Shown: positions 8,087 to 17,454, numbered from the stretch's first letter. The stretch is 45,798 nt of DNA from JBHOQX01 sp042408595 (GCA_042408595.1 JBHOQX010000051.1:1-45798), one strand, 5' to 3'. Numbers and translations are program-made. The notes: generated by a model not told the origin, from the sequence alone.

Positions 8087-9166
8087 ATGCCGAAGGTATT
8101 GCGCGCCGCGGTGATCGGGGCCGGCAACATGGGCCGAAACCACGCCCGCGTCTATGCCGACCTTGACGATCTCGAACTAGTCGCGATCGCGGACCCGGAC
8201 GAGGCAGCGCTGCGGCGGCTCGGCCAGCGCCACTTCATCCGCACCTACACCGATTACCGCGAGATGCTCGACCGCGAGCAGCTCGATATGGTCTCGGTGG
8301 TGGTGCCGACCCAGCTGCACTACACCGTGGCGCGCGATGTGCTGCTGGCAGGCGTGCCGGTGCTGGTGGAGAAGCCAGTGGCGGCCACAGTCGAGGAAGG
8401 GGCCGAGCTGATCGCGCTGGCGCGCGAGCGCGGCCTGGTGCTGAGCGTCGGGCATATCGAGCGCTTCAACCCGGCGATCATCGCGCTTAAGGGGCAGCTC
8501 GATCTCGGCGCACTCGGCAAGGTCTACCAGGTCCACGTCCGGCGGATCGGCCCGTTCCCGGCGCGGATCAAGGACGTGGGCGTGGTGGTCGATCTGGCGA
8601 CGCACGACCTGGACATCATGCGGTACCTGACCGACTCCGACCCGGTGCGCCTGCACGCCGAGACGGGGCAGCGGCTCCATACCGCCCACGAGGACCTGCT
8701 CTCGGCGGTGCTCCGCTTCCACAACGATGTGATCGGCATGCTCGACATCAACTGGCTGACGCCGACCAAGGTGCGCGAGCTTTCTGTGATCGGCGAGCGC
8801 GGCATGTTCGTCGCCAATTACCTGACGCAGGACTTGATCCTCTACGAGAATGATGCGGCACCCCACGGCGCGGACTGGCACGAGGCGGCGGTGCTCGGCG
8901 TCACCGAGGGGCGGATGATCCGCTACAAGGTGCACAAGCGCGAGCCGCTGCGCGAGGAGCTCGAAGCGTTCGCGCGCGCGGTGCGGACCCACGGCCCCCC
9001 GCCGGTGCGCGGCGAAGACGGCCTGCTGGCGCTCGCTCTGGCGCACAAGCTGATCGAGTCCGGCCTGACGGGTGAGACGATGCTGCTGGACGACCCGCAT
9101 GGCTTTGCCTGGCCGCCGGCGGCGCTCTGCATCTCCGCGCGCGAGCGCGAGCTTGCGCTCGGATAG
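8087..9166 (+). CDS. Gfo/Idh/MocA-family NAD(P)-dependent sugar dehydrogenase
   Basis: A 359-aa oxidoreductase. The N-terminal Rossmann fold has AAVIGAGNMGRNHARVY, followed by IADPDEAA and the family-defining VEKPVAATVEEG, which contains the conserved EKP lysine. HIERFNPAI and DLATHDLDIMRYL provide the C-terminal-domain catalytic region with the conserved His. Length is typical. In polysaccharide loci such enzymes often oxidise UDP-GlcNAc or a UDP-hexuronate at C3 (WlbA/WbpB type); this substrate is a guess from context. Start ATG 8087 follows GTGAGGGGG. It is the last gene of the + strand polysaccharide run. Confidence 0.9.
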   Translation: MPKVLRAAVIGAGNMGRNHARVYADLDDLELVAIADPDEAALRRLGQRHFIRTYTDYREMLDREQLDMVSVVVPTQLHYTVARDVLLAGVPVLVEKPVAATVEEGAELIALARERGLVLSVGHIERFNPAIIALKGQLDLGALGKVYQVHVRRIGPFPARIKDVGVVVDLATHDLDIMRYLTDSDPVRLHAETGQRLHTAHEDLLSAVLRFHNDVIGMLDINWLTPTKVRELSVIGERGMFVANYLTQDLILYENDAAPHGADWHEAAVLGVTEGRMIRYKVHKREPLREELEAFARAVRTHGPPPVRGEDGLLALALAHKLIESGLTGETMLLDDPHGFAWPPAALCISARERELALG

Positions 9167-9283
9167 CTGCGGAAGGGCGGCGGGCCAGACGCGTATCGGG
9201 CCTCACCGATGGCATCCATCCACGCCGGAGGGGGACTGCTGTTGTCCTCCGTCCTTTGTCTTCAACCCGCCCCGCCGCCTGTG

Positions 9284-9292
9284 TGGTATAAT
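9284..9292 (+). promoter_or_regulatory. Extended -10 promoter TGGTATAAT
   Basis: Perfect TGn-TATAAT, ~50 nt before ATG 9342. No convincing -35 at 17 bp, as expected of extended -10 promoters. Confidence 0.6.
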
Positions 9293-9341
9293 GCCGCGCA
9301 GGCGGCGCAGCCGTTGATTCCGCGTCGCCCCGGAGGAGATC

Positions 9342-9641
9342 ATGGCCCCACCGCATGCCCGCCAGCAGCGCCGCCGCGCGCAGCAGCGCCGCCCGAGTCA
9401 GGCGGCCCGCGCGCCGCAGCCGCGCGTTGAAGATACCCTCGCAACGCCAACGCTGCCCGCCGATGAGCCGCTGCCGGCTGCGCCGCGCCCAGCGGTGCGG
9501 CGCTCGGCGCGGCCCGCACCCGCCCCCATAGATTACTCGCAGGATTATGCCGACGCGCGCCACGACCTGCGGCGGATCGCGATCATCGCGACGGTCCTGC
9601 TGGCCGGGATGATCGCGCTGGCGTTCTCCGGATTGGTCTAG
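9342..9641 (+). CDS. Small membrane-anchored protein of unknown function
   Basis: A 99-aa protein with a very basic N terminus (ARQQRRRAQQRRPSQ), a Pro/Ala/Arg-rich middle, the polar stretch IDYSQDYADARHDLRR and one C-terminal membrane helix (IAIIATVLLAGMIALAFSGLV). It has its own extended -10 promoter and a strong GGAGGAG ribosome site 5 nt upstream of ATG 9342, so it is very likely a real gene. The arrangement suggests a tail-anchored inner-membrane protein with a disordered, nucleic-acid- or lipid-attracting cytoplasmic part. I do not recognise the family. Confidence 0.75.
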   Translation: MAPPHARQQRRRAQQRRPSQAARAPQPRVEDTLATPTLPADEPLPAAPRPAVRRSARPAPAPIDYSQDYADARHDLRRIAIIATVLLAGMIALAFSGLV

Positions 9642-9761
9642 CGCGGGCAGCGGTGGCCCGCCCGCCGGGCGCTGCTTGTTTTCCAATGGCCCATGCGTGG
9701 ATGGGCGTTCCCGGGAACGCCCCTCGCGTTCGCCCGCCTCCTCTCTGCTTCCTGCCGACCC

Positions 9762-10739
9762 ATGACCAGCGACCGGATCCAGAGCAAAGCGGCCCGCCTG
9801 CGCCGCCTCGAGCACCGCCTCTACAACGCGCCGCACGGGCTGCGGGTCGTCGAGCTGGCGGCGTACTGCGGGGTTGATCGCCGCACGATCTACCGCGACC
9901 TGCTGACGCTGCACGAGATGGGCGTGCCGGTGTGGGAGCGCGCTGGCCGCTACGGAATCGATCGCGAGACCTATCTCTCGACCGTGCGGCTGAACCTGAA
10001 CGAGGCGGTGGCGCTGTTCTTCGCCGCGCGCCTGCTGACGCACCACAGCGACGAACAGAACCCGCATGTCGTCTCGGCGCTCGGCAAGCTGGCGGCCAGC
10101 CTGCCGGACGCGACGATCTCCGAGCATATCGCCCGCGCCGCCGACGCCATCCGGGCACGGCCGGTGCGCGGCGCCTATGTCCGCGCGCTCGAAGCCATCA
10201 CCCGCGCCTGGGCCGACCGGCGGCAAGTGCGCATCCGCTACCGCGACTCGGGCGGGCAGGAGACCGAGCGCGTCATCCACCCGTACTTCCTGGAGGTCGC
10301 CCGGCGCGAGCCCGGCGCCTATGTCATCGCCTACGACACGCTGCGCGCCGCCCGCCGCACCTTCAAGATCGAGCGGGTTGCCAGCGCCGAGTTGCTGGAT
10401 GACAGCTACGTCATCCCGGACGATTTCGACCCGTACGCCACGCTCGCGTCGGCCTGGAGCGTGATGGACGAAGCCGAAGTGGATGTGCTGCTGCGCTTCT
10501 CGCCGGCGGTCGCCGGGCGGGTGAAGGAGAACACTTGGCACCCGAGTCAGCGCCTGGCCGAGCTGCCCGACGGCGGCTGCGAGCTGGCGCTGCGGGTCGG
10601 CGGCACCCGCGAGGTGCGCACCTGGGTGCTGAGCTGGGGCGCGGATGTCGAGGTGCTCGCGCCGGAGTCGCTGCGCGAGGAGGTGCTTGCGCACGCCCGC
10701 CGGCTTCTCGACCGCGCGGCACGCGCACATATGGCTTGA
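9762..10739 (+). CDS. HTH-WYL transcriptional regulator
   Basis: A 325-aa protein with an N-terminal winged helix-turn-helix of the HTH_11/DeoR type (LRVVELAAYCGVDRRTIYRDLLTL) and a WYL domain at about residues 140-210 (IRYRDSGGQETERVIHPYFLEV, YVIAYDTLRAARRTFKIERV). A C-terminal extension of the WCX type follows (VDVLLRFSPAVAGRVKENTWHPSQ). WYL domains sense ligands such as nucleotides or ssDNA ends. Start ATG 9762 is chosen because the HTH begins soon after; an upstream in-frame ATG at 9693 would add 23 unlikely residues. No Shine-Dalgarno is evident. The target is unknown; the neighbouring glycosidase genes are candidates. Confidence 0.88.
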   Translation: MTSDRIQSKAARLRRLEHRLYNAPHGLRVVELAAYCGVDRRTIYRDLLTLHEMGVPVWERAGRYGIDRETYLSTVRLNLNEAVALFFAARLLTHHSDEQNPHVVSALGKLAASLPDATISEHIARAADAIRARPVRGAYVRALEAITRAWADRRQVRIRYRDSGGQETERVIHPYFLEVARREPGAYVIAYDTLRAARRTFKIERVASAELLDDSYVIPDDFDPYATLASAWSVMDEAEVDVLLRFSPAVAGRVKENTWHPSQRLAELPDGGCELALRVGGTREVRTWVLSWGADVEVLAPESLREEVLAHARRLLDRAARAHMA

Positions 10740-10803
10740 AGGGCGGGCCATCGGCTCTCATCCTTTCCTCATTTTTTTACGGCGTGGAGGCCCGCGCCGC
10801 CAC

Positions 10804-10832
10804 TTGACAGCTCCGGCCTTCGTCGCTAGGAT
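10804..10832 (+). promoter_or_regulatory. Promoter TTGACA-N17-TAGGAT
   Basis: The -35 is TTGACA at 10804-10809 (consensus). After 17 bp comes -10 TAGGAT at 10827-10832. Predicted leader is about 55 nt before ATG 10895. Confidence 0.65.
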
Positions 10833-10894
10833 CGCCCGCACAACGCCAGCCGCCACGACGACCAGTCCCCCCCCTCTGGATTTGGAGACCACCC

Positions 10895-12706
10895 ATGCAC
10901 TGCCGGAAGATCTCCCTGATTCTGCTTCTCGCCATGCTCGCAAGCATCGTCGCCGGGCCGGGCGCCGCCAGCGCCGCCGGTCCGCGCAGGCCAGATGAGG
11001 TCCCCGACACCAAGCCGCCGTTCACCTCGCGCTACTTCCCGGAATCGCAGCACAACGCGATGAACTCGTTCTACCTCACCTGGCAGCGCACGCCGAACGC
11101 GCTCTTCGTCCTCGGCTTCCCGATCTCCGAGCCGTTCATCGAAGAGAGTTTCACCGAGCCGGGGACGTACTACCGGGTGCAATACTTCGAGCGCGCCGTG
11201 CTGGAGGAGCACCTGGAGAACTACGGCACGCCGTATTACATCCTTGGCCGCCTGCTTGGCCGCCAGATCATCAAGGGCCGCGAGAACGAGCCGCCGTTCC
11301 AGCCCGTGCCGAACCCCGGCGATGGCACATGGGACGACCAGACGCAGCATACCCTGCGCAACAGCCCGGCGCCATTTCGCCGTTTCTGGACGAACAACGG
11401 CGGCCTGGCGACGTTCGGCCGCCCGCTGTCCGAGCAGTTCCAGGAGCGCAACCAGGCCGACGGCAAGACCTACTGGGTACAGTACTTCGAGCGCCAGCGG
11501 ATGGAGTGGCACCCGGACGAGCCGGATCCGCGCTACCGCATCCTGCTGGGGCTGCTGGGGAACGAGTACCGCGACGCGCACCACCAGGGCAACCCCGCCT
11601 TCGCCCCAGCGCAGCCGGCCACGCCCCCCGCACCCGCCGCCCAGCCGAACAACAGCAGCTTCGCCTACGGCTTCAACGCCATCCTGTACGGCCAGGGCTC
11701 CGGCTGGCAGGACCGCAAACGGGTGCTGGAGCTCTCCAAAGGGGCCGGCATCTACTGGATCCGGCAACAGGTCCGCTGGCAAGATCTCCAGGGCGCACCG
11801 GGCACGCCGTGCTATGCGATCTGTTGGGGCGAGCTGGACGATATCGTCGCGGACGCGAGCAACGCCGGCGTGAAGCTGCTGCTCAGCGTCGTCGCCGCGC
11901 CCTCGTGGGCCACGCCAAACGGCAAGAACGGCCTGCCGGCGCGCGAGCACTTCGATGAGTTCGCCAACTTCATGGGCGCGATGGCGGCGCGCTACAAGGG
12001 GCGCGTGCAGGCCTACGAGATCTGGAACGAGCAGAACCTGGCCCACGAGAACGCTGGCCGCGTGCCCAACGCCAGCTACTACATGGATATGCTGGTCGCC
12101 GCGTCCGAGGCGATCAAGGCCAACGACCCGAACGCGCTGGTCGTCTCCGGCGCGCCGTCGTCCACCGAGACCAACGCGCCGACCGTCGCCATCAGCGACC
12201 TGACCTTCCTGCGGCAGATGTTCGCCGATCCGCGCTTCCGCTCGCATGTCGATATCGTCGGCATCCACCCCGGCGGCGCGGGCAACCCGCCGGACTCGAT
12301 GTGGCCGGACAACCCCGGCCCCGGCCCGAACTGGGTGAACAGCCGTGAGTTCTACTTCCGCCGGGTGGAAGATGTACGCCAGGTGATGGTCGAGAGCGGG
12401 CTGGGCGATATGAAGGCCTGGATCACCGAGTTCGGCTGGGCGACGCGCAACAACACCCCTGGCTACGGCTTCGGCAACAGCATCTCGTATGACCGGCAGG
12501 CCGAGTATATTGTGCGCGCCTTCCAGATGGGGCGGCACGAATACCAGCCGTGGCTCACCGGGATGTTCCTCTGGCAGCTCAATTTCGCCATCCCCTGGCG
12601 GGCGCGCGGCAACGAGCTGCACGAGCAGGCGTCCTACGGGGTGCTGAACGGCGACTGGAGCCCGCGACCGTCGTACCTGGCGATCCAGGCGATGCCGAAA
12701 GATTAG
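10895..12706 (+). CDS. Exported clan GH-A glycosidase-like protein with N-terminal YFER-type repeats
   Basis: A 603-aa protein with signal peptide (residues 1-28, ending AASAAG). Residues ~46-125 and ~140-225 are two copies of a ~80-aa module: FPES or equivalent, W, GG/GF, GxPxSEPF, then VQYFER and LGxLLGxE. A Pro/Ala linker (228-253) leads to a TIM-barrel-like region (256-600). The barrel has EIWNEQN with acid/base candidate Glu379 and WITEFGW with nucleophile candidate Glu512, the hallmark pair of clan GH-A (GH5/GH39-like) retaining glycosidases. Start ATG 10895 has TTTGGAGA upstream and a consensus promoter. It probably acts outside the cell on polysaccharide; substrate unknown. The next gene is a paralogue. 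Confidence 0.85.
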   Translation: MHCRKISLILLLAMLASIVAGPGAASAAGPRRPDEVPDTKPPFTSRYFPESQHNAMNSFYLTWQRTPNALFVLGFPISEPFIEESFTEPGTYYRVQYFERAVLEEHLENYGTPYYILGRLLGRQIIKGRENEPPFQPVPNPGDGTWDDQTQHTLRNSPAPFRRFWTNNGGLATFGRPLSEQFQERNQADGKTYWVQYFERQRMEWHPDEPDPRYRILLGLLGNEYRDAHHQGNPAFAPAQPATPPAPAAQPNNSSFAYGFNAILYGQGSGWQDRKRVLELSKGAGIYWIRQQVRWQDLQGAPGTPCYAICWGELDDIVADASNAGVKLLLSVVAAPSWATPNGKNGLPAREHFDEFANFMGAMAARYKGRVQAYEIWNEQNLAHENAGRVPNASYYMDMLVAASEAIKANDPNALVVSGAPSSTETNAPTVAISDLTFLRQMFADPRFRSHVDIVGIHPGGAGNPPDSMWPDNPGPGPNWVNSREFYFRRVEDVRQVMVESGLGDMKAWITEFGWATRNNTPGYGFGNSISYDRQAEYIVRAFQMGRHEYQPWLTGMFLWQLNFAIPWRARGNELHEQASYGVLNGDWSPRPSYLAIQAMPKD

Positions 12707-12783
12707 GGCTAGGGGCTGGGGGTTCGGCGTCGGCGCTCCTGCTCCCTGCCCCTGGCCACGTTGTCACTCCCGCGGAGGCGATC

Positions 12784-14751
12784 ATGCCCGCACGACATCC
12801 CCGCCACCTCGCCGCCGTGCTGGTAGCCGGCGCCCTGCTCGCCGCCACGCTGCTGCCCCGCGGCGCCGCCGCCGATCCGCTCCCCTGGCGCGACAAGAGC
12901 GCGCCTTTCGGCATGAGCGCTACTGTCGCCAACCGGGTGCGCAGCGATGAGATCGACCCCTACGTTGGCCTGCTGCGCGAAGCCGGGGTGCAGTGGGCCC
13001 GCGAGGAGTTCTTCTGGCACGAGATCCAGCAGGCACCGGGCGGCCCGCTGCGCTGGGACGGCGACGGGCGCGGCATGTACGACTACGACCGCAGCGTCGC
13101 CGCCCTGTCCGGCGCGGGCATCCGCATCCTCGGCCTGATCGACTACAACCCGGCCTGGTTCAAAGGGCAGAACCCGCCGCTCGATGCCTGGCTTCGGGAC
13201 TGGGGCGACTTCGTCTATCAGGTTGTGGCGCGCTACGGGCGTGGCGGGCCGATCAAGCATTGGGAGATCTGGAACGAGCCGAACCTGACCCAGTTCGGCC
13301 ACCAGGCCGGGCTGTACGAGGTCGCCGACTACGCCCGAGTGCTCGACGTGGCCCGCGCCGCCGCCAAAGCCGCCGATCCGGAGGCGGTCATCGTGCTGGC
13401 CGGGATGGCCAGCATCTACGATTATCCGTCGTCCCCCACAACTTACGACTCGTTCGATTATCTAGAGGCGCTCGGCAGGCTCGGCGCGTGGAACGATTTC
13501 GATGTGCTCGCCATCCACCCGTACCGCGCCGATGCGCCGGAGGGCTCCCCCTGGCGACGCGACCAAGCCTCGCCCTTCCCGCAGGAGATGCGCCGGCTGG
13601 ACGAGATGATGCGGCGCTACGGCGCCAAGCCGGTCTGGATCACCGAGGTCGGCTGGGCGAGCGACCGCGGGCGCTACGGGGTGACGCTCGATCAGCAGGC
13701 GCAATTTTTGCAGCGCTTCTACCTGCTGGCGCTCGGCTGGCCGAGTGTCGAAAAAATCTTCTGGTACAACTTCCGCAGCGACACCGACCCCAATGCGCCG
13801 TACGACGCGCCGCGTGCCTCCGACTGGGAGCACGAATGGCACTTCGGGCTGCTGCGGCGCACCTTCCCGCTGGACGCGAACGACCCGGCGCTGCGCAAGC
13901 CGGCGTTCAGCGCCTACCGCGCGCTGGCGAACGAGCTCGCCGGCCTGGAGCTGGAGGGGGTGCTGGCCGACGGGCAGCGCCCCGACATCCCGGCGACCTA
14001 CTGGTACCGCTTCGGGGGGCCGCGTCGGGTGGATGTGCTGTGGAACACCGACCGCGCCGACCAGGTGGTCCAGATCGACTGCGGCTGCCGCGAAGCGCTG
14101 CTGCGCCACTGGAACGGCGCGGCGAAATACCTGCTCGGCTCGCAGAACGGCCAGATCGCCGTGAAGCTGGACGAGCAGGGCGCGCCGATCTTTGTCGAGT
14201 ACGATCCGCCGCCCGCGCCCGGCGGCCGCTTCTTCCCGGCTACCGGCCACACCCTGCGTGGCGCGATGCTCGGCTACTGGCAGGCGAACGGCGGGCTGGC
14301 GCGCTTCGGCTACCCGCTGACCGAGGAGCTGGCCGAGCCCGACCCGGCCAGCGGGCGCCCGCGCGTGGTGCAGTACTTCGAGCGGGCCCGCTTCGAATTC
14401 GCGCCGGAGCGCGCCGGCGAGGACTACGGCGTGCAGATCGGCCTGATCGGCGCGGACACGCTGCGGCGCTACGGGGTGGACTGGCAGGCCGCGCCGAAGC
14501 TCGACTCCGCCCCGCCGGGCTGCCGGCTCTTCCCGGAGACCGGGCACAGCCTCTGCCCGCCGTTCCTGGAGCGTTGGGAGGCCCTCGGCGGCCTGCGGCT
14601 GGTCGGCTACCCGATCGGCGAGCCGTTCCCCTTCCAGCGCGCCGATGGCCAGGTGATCACCGCGCAGTACTTCGAGCGGGCACGGATGGAGCTGGCCCCA
14701 AGCGGCGCGGTGGAGCTCGGCCTGCTCGGGCGCGAGCTACTCACGCCCTAG
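12784..14751 (+). CDS. Exported clan GH-A glycosidase-like protein with C-terminal YFER-type repeats
   Basis: A 655-aa protein with signal peptide ending near GAAADPL (residue ~31). The TIM-barrel region (~40-400) has WEIWNEPN (acid/base candidate Glu165) and WITEVGW (nucleophile candidate Glu288), as in GH39/GH5-like enzymes. A beta-rich region follows. Residues ~480-563 and ~580-652 are two copies of the module also found N-terminally in the preceding gene: FFPATGHTL, YWQANGGLARFGYPLTEEL, VVQYFERARFEFAPE, then IGLIG; and LFPETGHSL, WEALGGLRLVGYPIGEPF, QYFERARMELAP, LGLLGREL. Start ATG 12784 has GCGGAGG upstream. It lies 77 bp after the paralogue, so co-transcription is likely. Confidence 0.86.
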   Translation: MPARHPRHLAAVLVAGALLAATLLPRGAAADPLPWRDKSAPFGMSATVANRVRSDEIDPYVGLLREAGVQWAREEFFWHEIQQAPGGPLRWDGDGRGMYDYDRSVAALSGAGIRILGLIDYNPAWFKGQNPPLDAWLRDWGDFVYQVVARYGRGGPIKHWEIWNEPNLTQFGHQAGLYEVADYARVLDVARAAAKAADPEAVIVLAGMASIYDYPSSPTTYDSFDYLEALGRLGAWNDFDVLAIHPYRADAPEGSPWRRDQASPFPQEMRRLDEMMRRYGAKPVWITEVGWASDRGRYGVTLDQQAQFLQRFYLLALGWPSVEKIFWYNFRSDTDPNAPYDAPRASDWEHEWHFGLLRRTFPLDANDPALRKPAFSAYRALANELAGLELEGVLADGQRPDIPATYWYRFGGPRRVDVLWNTDRADQVVQIDCGCREALLRHWNGAAKYLLGSQNGQIAVKLDEQGAPIFVEYDPPPAPGGRFFPATGHTLRGAMLGYWQANGGLARFGYPLTEELAEPDPASGRPRVVQYFERARFEFAPERAGEDYGVQIGLIGADTLRRYGVDWQAAPKLDSAPPGCRLFPETGHSLCPPFLERWEALGGLRLVGYPIGEPFPFQRADGQVITAQYFERARMELAPSGAVELGLLGRELLTP

Positions 14752-15043
14752 TGCTGCAGCAGGCAGCGTTGTGTGCATGATGGCATGATCGCATCGGATC
14801 GGTGTCCGGTCCCTTCGATCTGCAATCTGCGATCGCACCAGCGGCGTGCGGCGGGGGTGGACGAATCCCTATGGCCGCTCAGGCGGCGCTGGAGGGGCCT
14901 GGGGGCAGCGCCTGAACTCGGACCCTCCGAACCCCGGTCCTCGACAGTGACCCCTGCCCCGCCCTACAAGCGCACCGCGGCGCCGCGGCGGGCGGCCTTG
15001 TGCTACAATAAAGCCGTATGGCCGAACAGAAAGCACACCGCCG
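14752..15043 (+). other. Gene-free 292 bp before the AAA+ ATPase gene
   Basis: No gene, repeat copy or terminator that I can defend. Its only clear signal is the extended -10 element at 15001-15009. Confidence 0.5.
15001..15009 (+). promoter_or_regulatory. Extended -10 promoter TGCTACAAT
   Basis: TGn followed by TACAAT, 34 nt before ATG 15044; leader about 28 nt. No recognisable -35. Confidence 0.55.
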
Positions 15044-15943
15044 ATGAGTTTCGCTTCGATTGATGACCTTCAGCAGGCGCTGGCCGCACACAATTATGTC
15101 GCCGATCGGCCGCTGGTCACCGCGATCTACCTGGCGCTGAAATTACAGAAGCCGCTGCTGCTCGAAGGCGAGGCCGGCGTCGGCAAGACCGAGGTCGCCA
15201 AAACGCTCGCGGCGCTGCTCGGACGGCGTCTCATCCGCCTGCAATGCTACGAAGGGCTGGATGTCAGCACGACGATCTACGAGTGGAACTACGCCCGCCA
15301 GATGCTCCAGATTCGTGTGCTGGAAGCGATCGGCGCGGGGGATAGCGCGCAGGTCATCAAGGAGATCTTCGAGCCGGAGTTCCTGATCAAGCGCCCGCTG
15401 CTCCAGGCGATCGAGGAGAGCTGGGATCAGCCGCCCGTGCTGCTGATCGACGAGATCGACCGCGCCGACGAGGAGTTCGAGGCGTTTCTGCTCGAGTTGC
15501 TCTCCGACTGGCAGATCAGCATCCCGGAGCTGGGGACCATCCGCGCCGCCGCGCCGCCTATCGTGGTGATCACCAGCAACCGCACCCGCGAGGTGCACGA
15601 CGCGCTGAAGCGCCGCTGCCTGTTCTACTGGATCGACTACCCATCGCTCGACAAGGAGCTGCGGATCGTCCAGACCAAGGTGCCCGGCGCGTCCGAGCGC
15701 CTCTCGCGCGAGGTAGTCAGCTTCGTGCAGGAGCTGCGGCGCATGGACCTGTACAAGCTCCCCGGCGTCGCCGAAACGCTCGATTGGACGGCGGCGCTGG
15801 TCGCGCTCGACGCGAATGCGCTCAGCGAGCAGGCGGTCGACGATACCCTCGGCGCCATTTTGAAATACCAGGACGATATTCAGCAGGTGCGCCAGACGAA
15901 TGCCGTGAAGACCCTCGTCGAGAAAGCACGGGTTTCTGCCTGA
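15044..15943 (+). CDS. MoxR/CoxD-type AAA+ ATPase
   Basis: A 299-aa ATPase. Walker A is GEAGVGKTE (residues 42-50), Walker B is PVLLIDEIDRADEEFEAFLL, sensor 1 is VVITSNRTREVHDALKRRC with the arginine finger. The lid follows. It belongs to the MoxR family, whose members act with VWA-domain partners as metal-insertion or protein-remodelling chaperones. The next gene encodes a CoxE-like VWA protein, so the pair resembles CoxD/CoxE, which mature the Mo/Cu active site of aerobic CO dehydrogenase. The window has no coxL/M/S, so another client is possible. Confidence 0.92.
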   Translation: MSFASIDDLQQALAAHNYVADRPLVTAIYLALKLQKPLLLEGEAGVGKTEVAKTLAALLGRRLIRLQCYEGLDVSTTIYEWNYARQMLQIRVLEAIGAGDSAQVIKEIFEPEFLIKRPLLQAIEESWDQPPVLLIDEIDRADEEFEAFLLELLSDWQISIPELGTIRAAAPPIVVITSNRTREVHDALKRRCLFYWIDYPSLDKELRIVQTKVPGASERLSREVVSFVQELRRMDLYKLPGVAETLDWTAALVALDANALSEQAVDDTLGAILKYQDDIQQVRQTNAVKTLVEKARVSA

Positions 15944-16083
15944 GGGACGAACGACGAAGGACGACGGACGAACGCCAGGCGCAGGAGGCAAGGAGCCACG
16001 GTGAGCGGGTGAGCGGCTGACACGATGACACGGAATATCGTTGATCATGCATCATGCGTCCCCCGTCCACCGTTCATCACGCA

Positions 16084-17280
16084 ATGACTACCGGTCAGCC
16101 CACATCCGGCCATCTTCTTGAACACGTCCTCGCCTTCTCGCACCTGCTGCGGGCGATGGGTGTCGCGGTCGATCCCGGGCAGGACATCGAGCTGGTGCGG
16201 GCGCTGGAGCATGTGCCGATCACCAGCCGCGAGGACTTCCGCGCGGCAGCGCGCTGCATCCTGGTGCGCCGCCGCGAGGATCTGCCGCTCTTCGATACCG
16301 CCTTCGCCTTTTACTGGCGCTCGGCGGCGGATGTCGACCCGCTGCTGATGGCGATCCCGATGATCAAGGTCCCGGGCCGCCCGCTGCGCCTGCCGCGCCG
16401 CCCGCGCGCCGGCGGCGACGACCGCGCGCCGGAGCCGCGCGAGGAGCAGGAGGAGCAGGTCGGGCTGACGCTGGTGTACAACCGGGCCGAGATGCTGCGC
16501 CACAAGGACTTTGGCGCATTCACCTGGGAGGAAGTGCAGGCGAGTCGGGAGTTGATGCGGCAGATGCGCTGGCGGATCGACGCGCGCCGCACCCGCCGCA
16601 CCCGGCCGGCCAGCCATGGCCGCCGGATCGACCTACGGCGTACGTTGCGGGCCAACCTGCGCTACGGCGGCGCGCCGCTCGATCTGCGCTTCCGCGAGGC
16701 GCGCACCCACCAGCGCCCACTGGTTGTCCTGTGCGACATCAGCGGCTCGATGGACCGCTACAGCCGCATCCTGCTCCAGTTCATCCACACGATCTCCAAT
16801 GGCCTGCGCGACGTCGAGGCGTTCGTCTTCGGCACGCGGCTGACGCGTATCACCCGGCTGCTGCGCCAGCGCGACATCGATGACGCGCTGGCGGATGTCA
16901 GCAAACAGGTGCTCGACTGGTCGGGCGGGACGCGGATCGGCGAGACGCTGCGGGAGTTCAACTTCCGCTGGGGGCGGCGGGTGCTCGGACGCGGGGCGAT
17001 CGTCCTGCTGATCAGCGACGGCTGGGACCGGGGCGACCCGAAGCTGCTGAGCGGCGAGATGGCACGGCTGCAGCGCTCGTGCCACCGCCTGATCTGGCTG
17101 AACCCATTGCTCGGCTCGCCCGGCTATCAGCCGCTGACGCAGGGCATGCAGGCGGCGCTGCCGTATGTGGACGACTTTCTGCCGGTCCACAATCTGGCCA
17201 GCCTGGAGCAACTCGGCGAACGGCTCTCCAGCATCAGCGAGCGCCGGCCCGAGCGGAAACAGCGGCCCGCGGCAGGCTGA
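16084..17280 (+). CDS. CoxE-like VWA-domain protein
   Basis: A 398-aa protein from ATG 16084. An in-frame ATG at 16054 lies within low-complexity intergenic words and is less likely; neither has a clear ribosome site. The N-terminal region is helical and Arg-rich. The C-terminal VWA domain begins near residue 212 with VVLCDISGSMDRYS, an intact MIDAS (Asp218, Ser220, Ser222). WSGGTRIGETL supplies the MIDAS threonine and LISDGWDRGD the distal aspartate. This matches the CoxE family, partner of the MoxR-type ATPase encoded just upstream. Metal-dependent binding of a client protein is expected. Confidence 0.9.
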   Translation: MTTGQPTSGHLLEHVLAFSHLLRAMGVAVDPGQDIELVRALEHVPITSREDFRAAARCILVRRREDLPLFDTAFAFYWRSAADVDPLLMAIPMIKVPGRPLRLPRRPRAGGDDRAPEPREEQEEQVGLTLVYNRAEMLRHKDFGAFTWEEVQASRELMRQMRWRIDARRTRRTRPASHGRRIDLRRTLRANLRYGGAPLDLRFREARTHQRPLVVLCDISGSMDRYSRILLQFIHTISNGLRDVEAFVFGTRLTRITRLLRQRDIDDALADVSKQVLDWSGGTRIGETLREFNFRWGRRVLGRGAIVLLISDGWDRGDPKLLSGEMARLQRSCHRLIWLNPLLGSPGYQPLTQGMQAALPYVDDFLPVHNLASLEQLGERLSSISERRPERKQRPAAG

Positions 17281-17454
17281 CGACGGCCAGGAGTCTGCCG
17301 ATCAGGCCGAAGCGCTCATTGCTCTGCCCGTCTGCCCGGTGCGTGCTTGCCGATTGCCGATTGCGCAAGTGCTCCGCCCCCAGCCCCCTCGCCGCTAGCC
17401 CTGGCCCCCGGGCTGATTGCCGCTTGCAGATGACCGGGTCATCTGACTGTCTGG

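Noticed and set aside
8901..10751. Long antisense open frame opposite the sugar dehydrogenase and WYL genes
   Set aside because: High GC gives long shadows; the translation is Arg/Ala/His-rich and without motifs, while both + strand genes are clear families.
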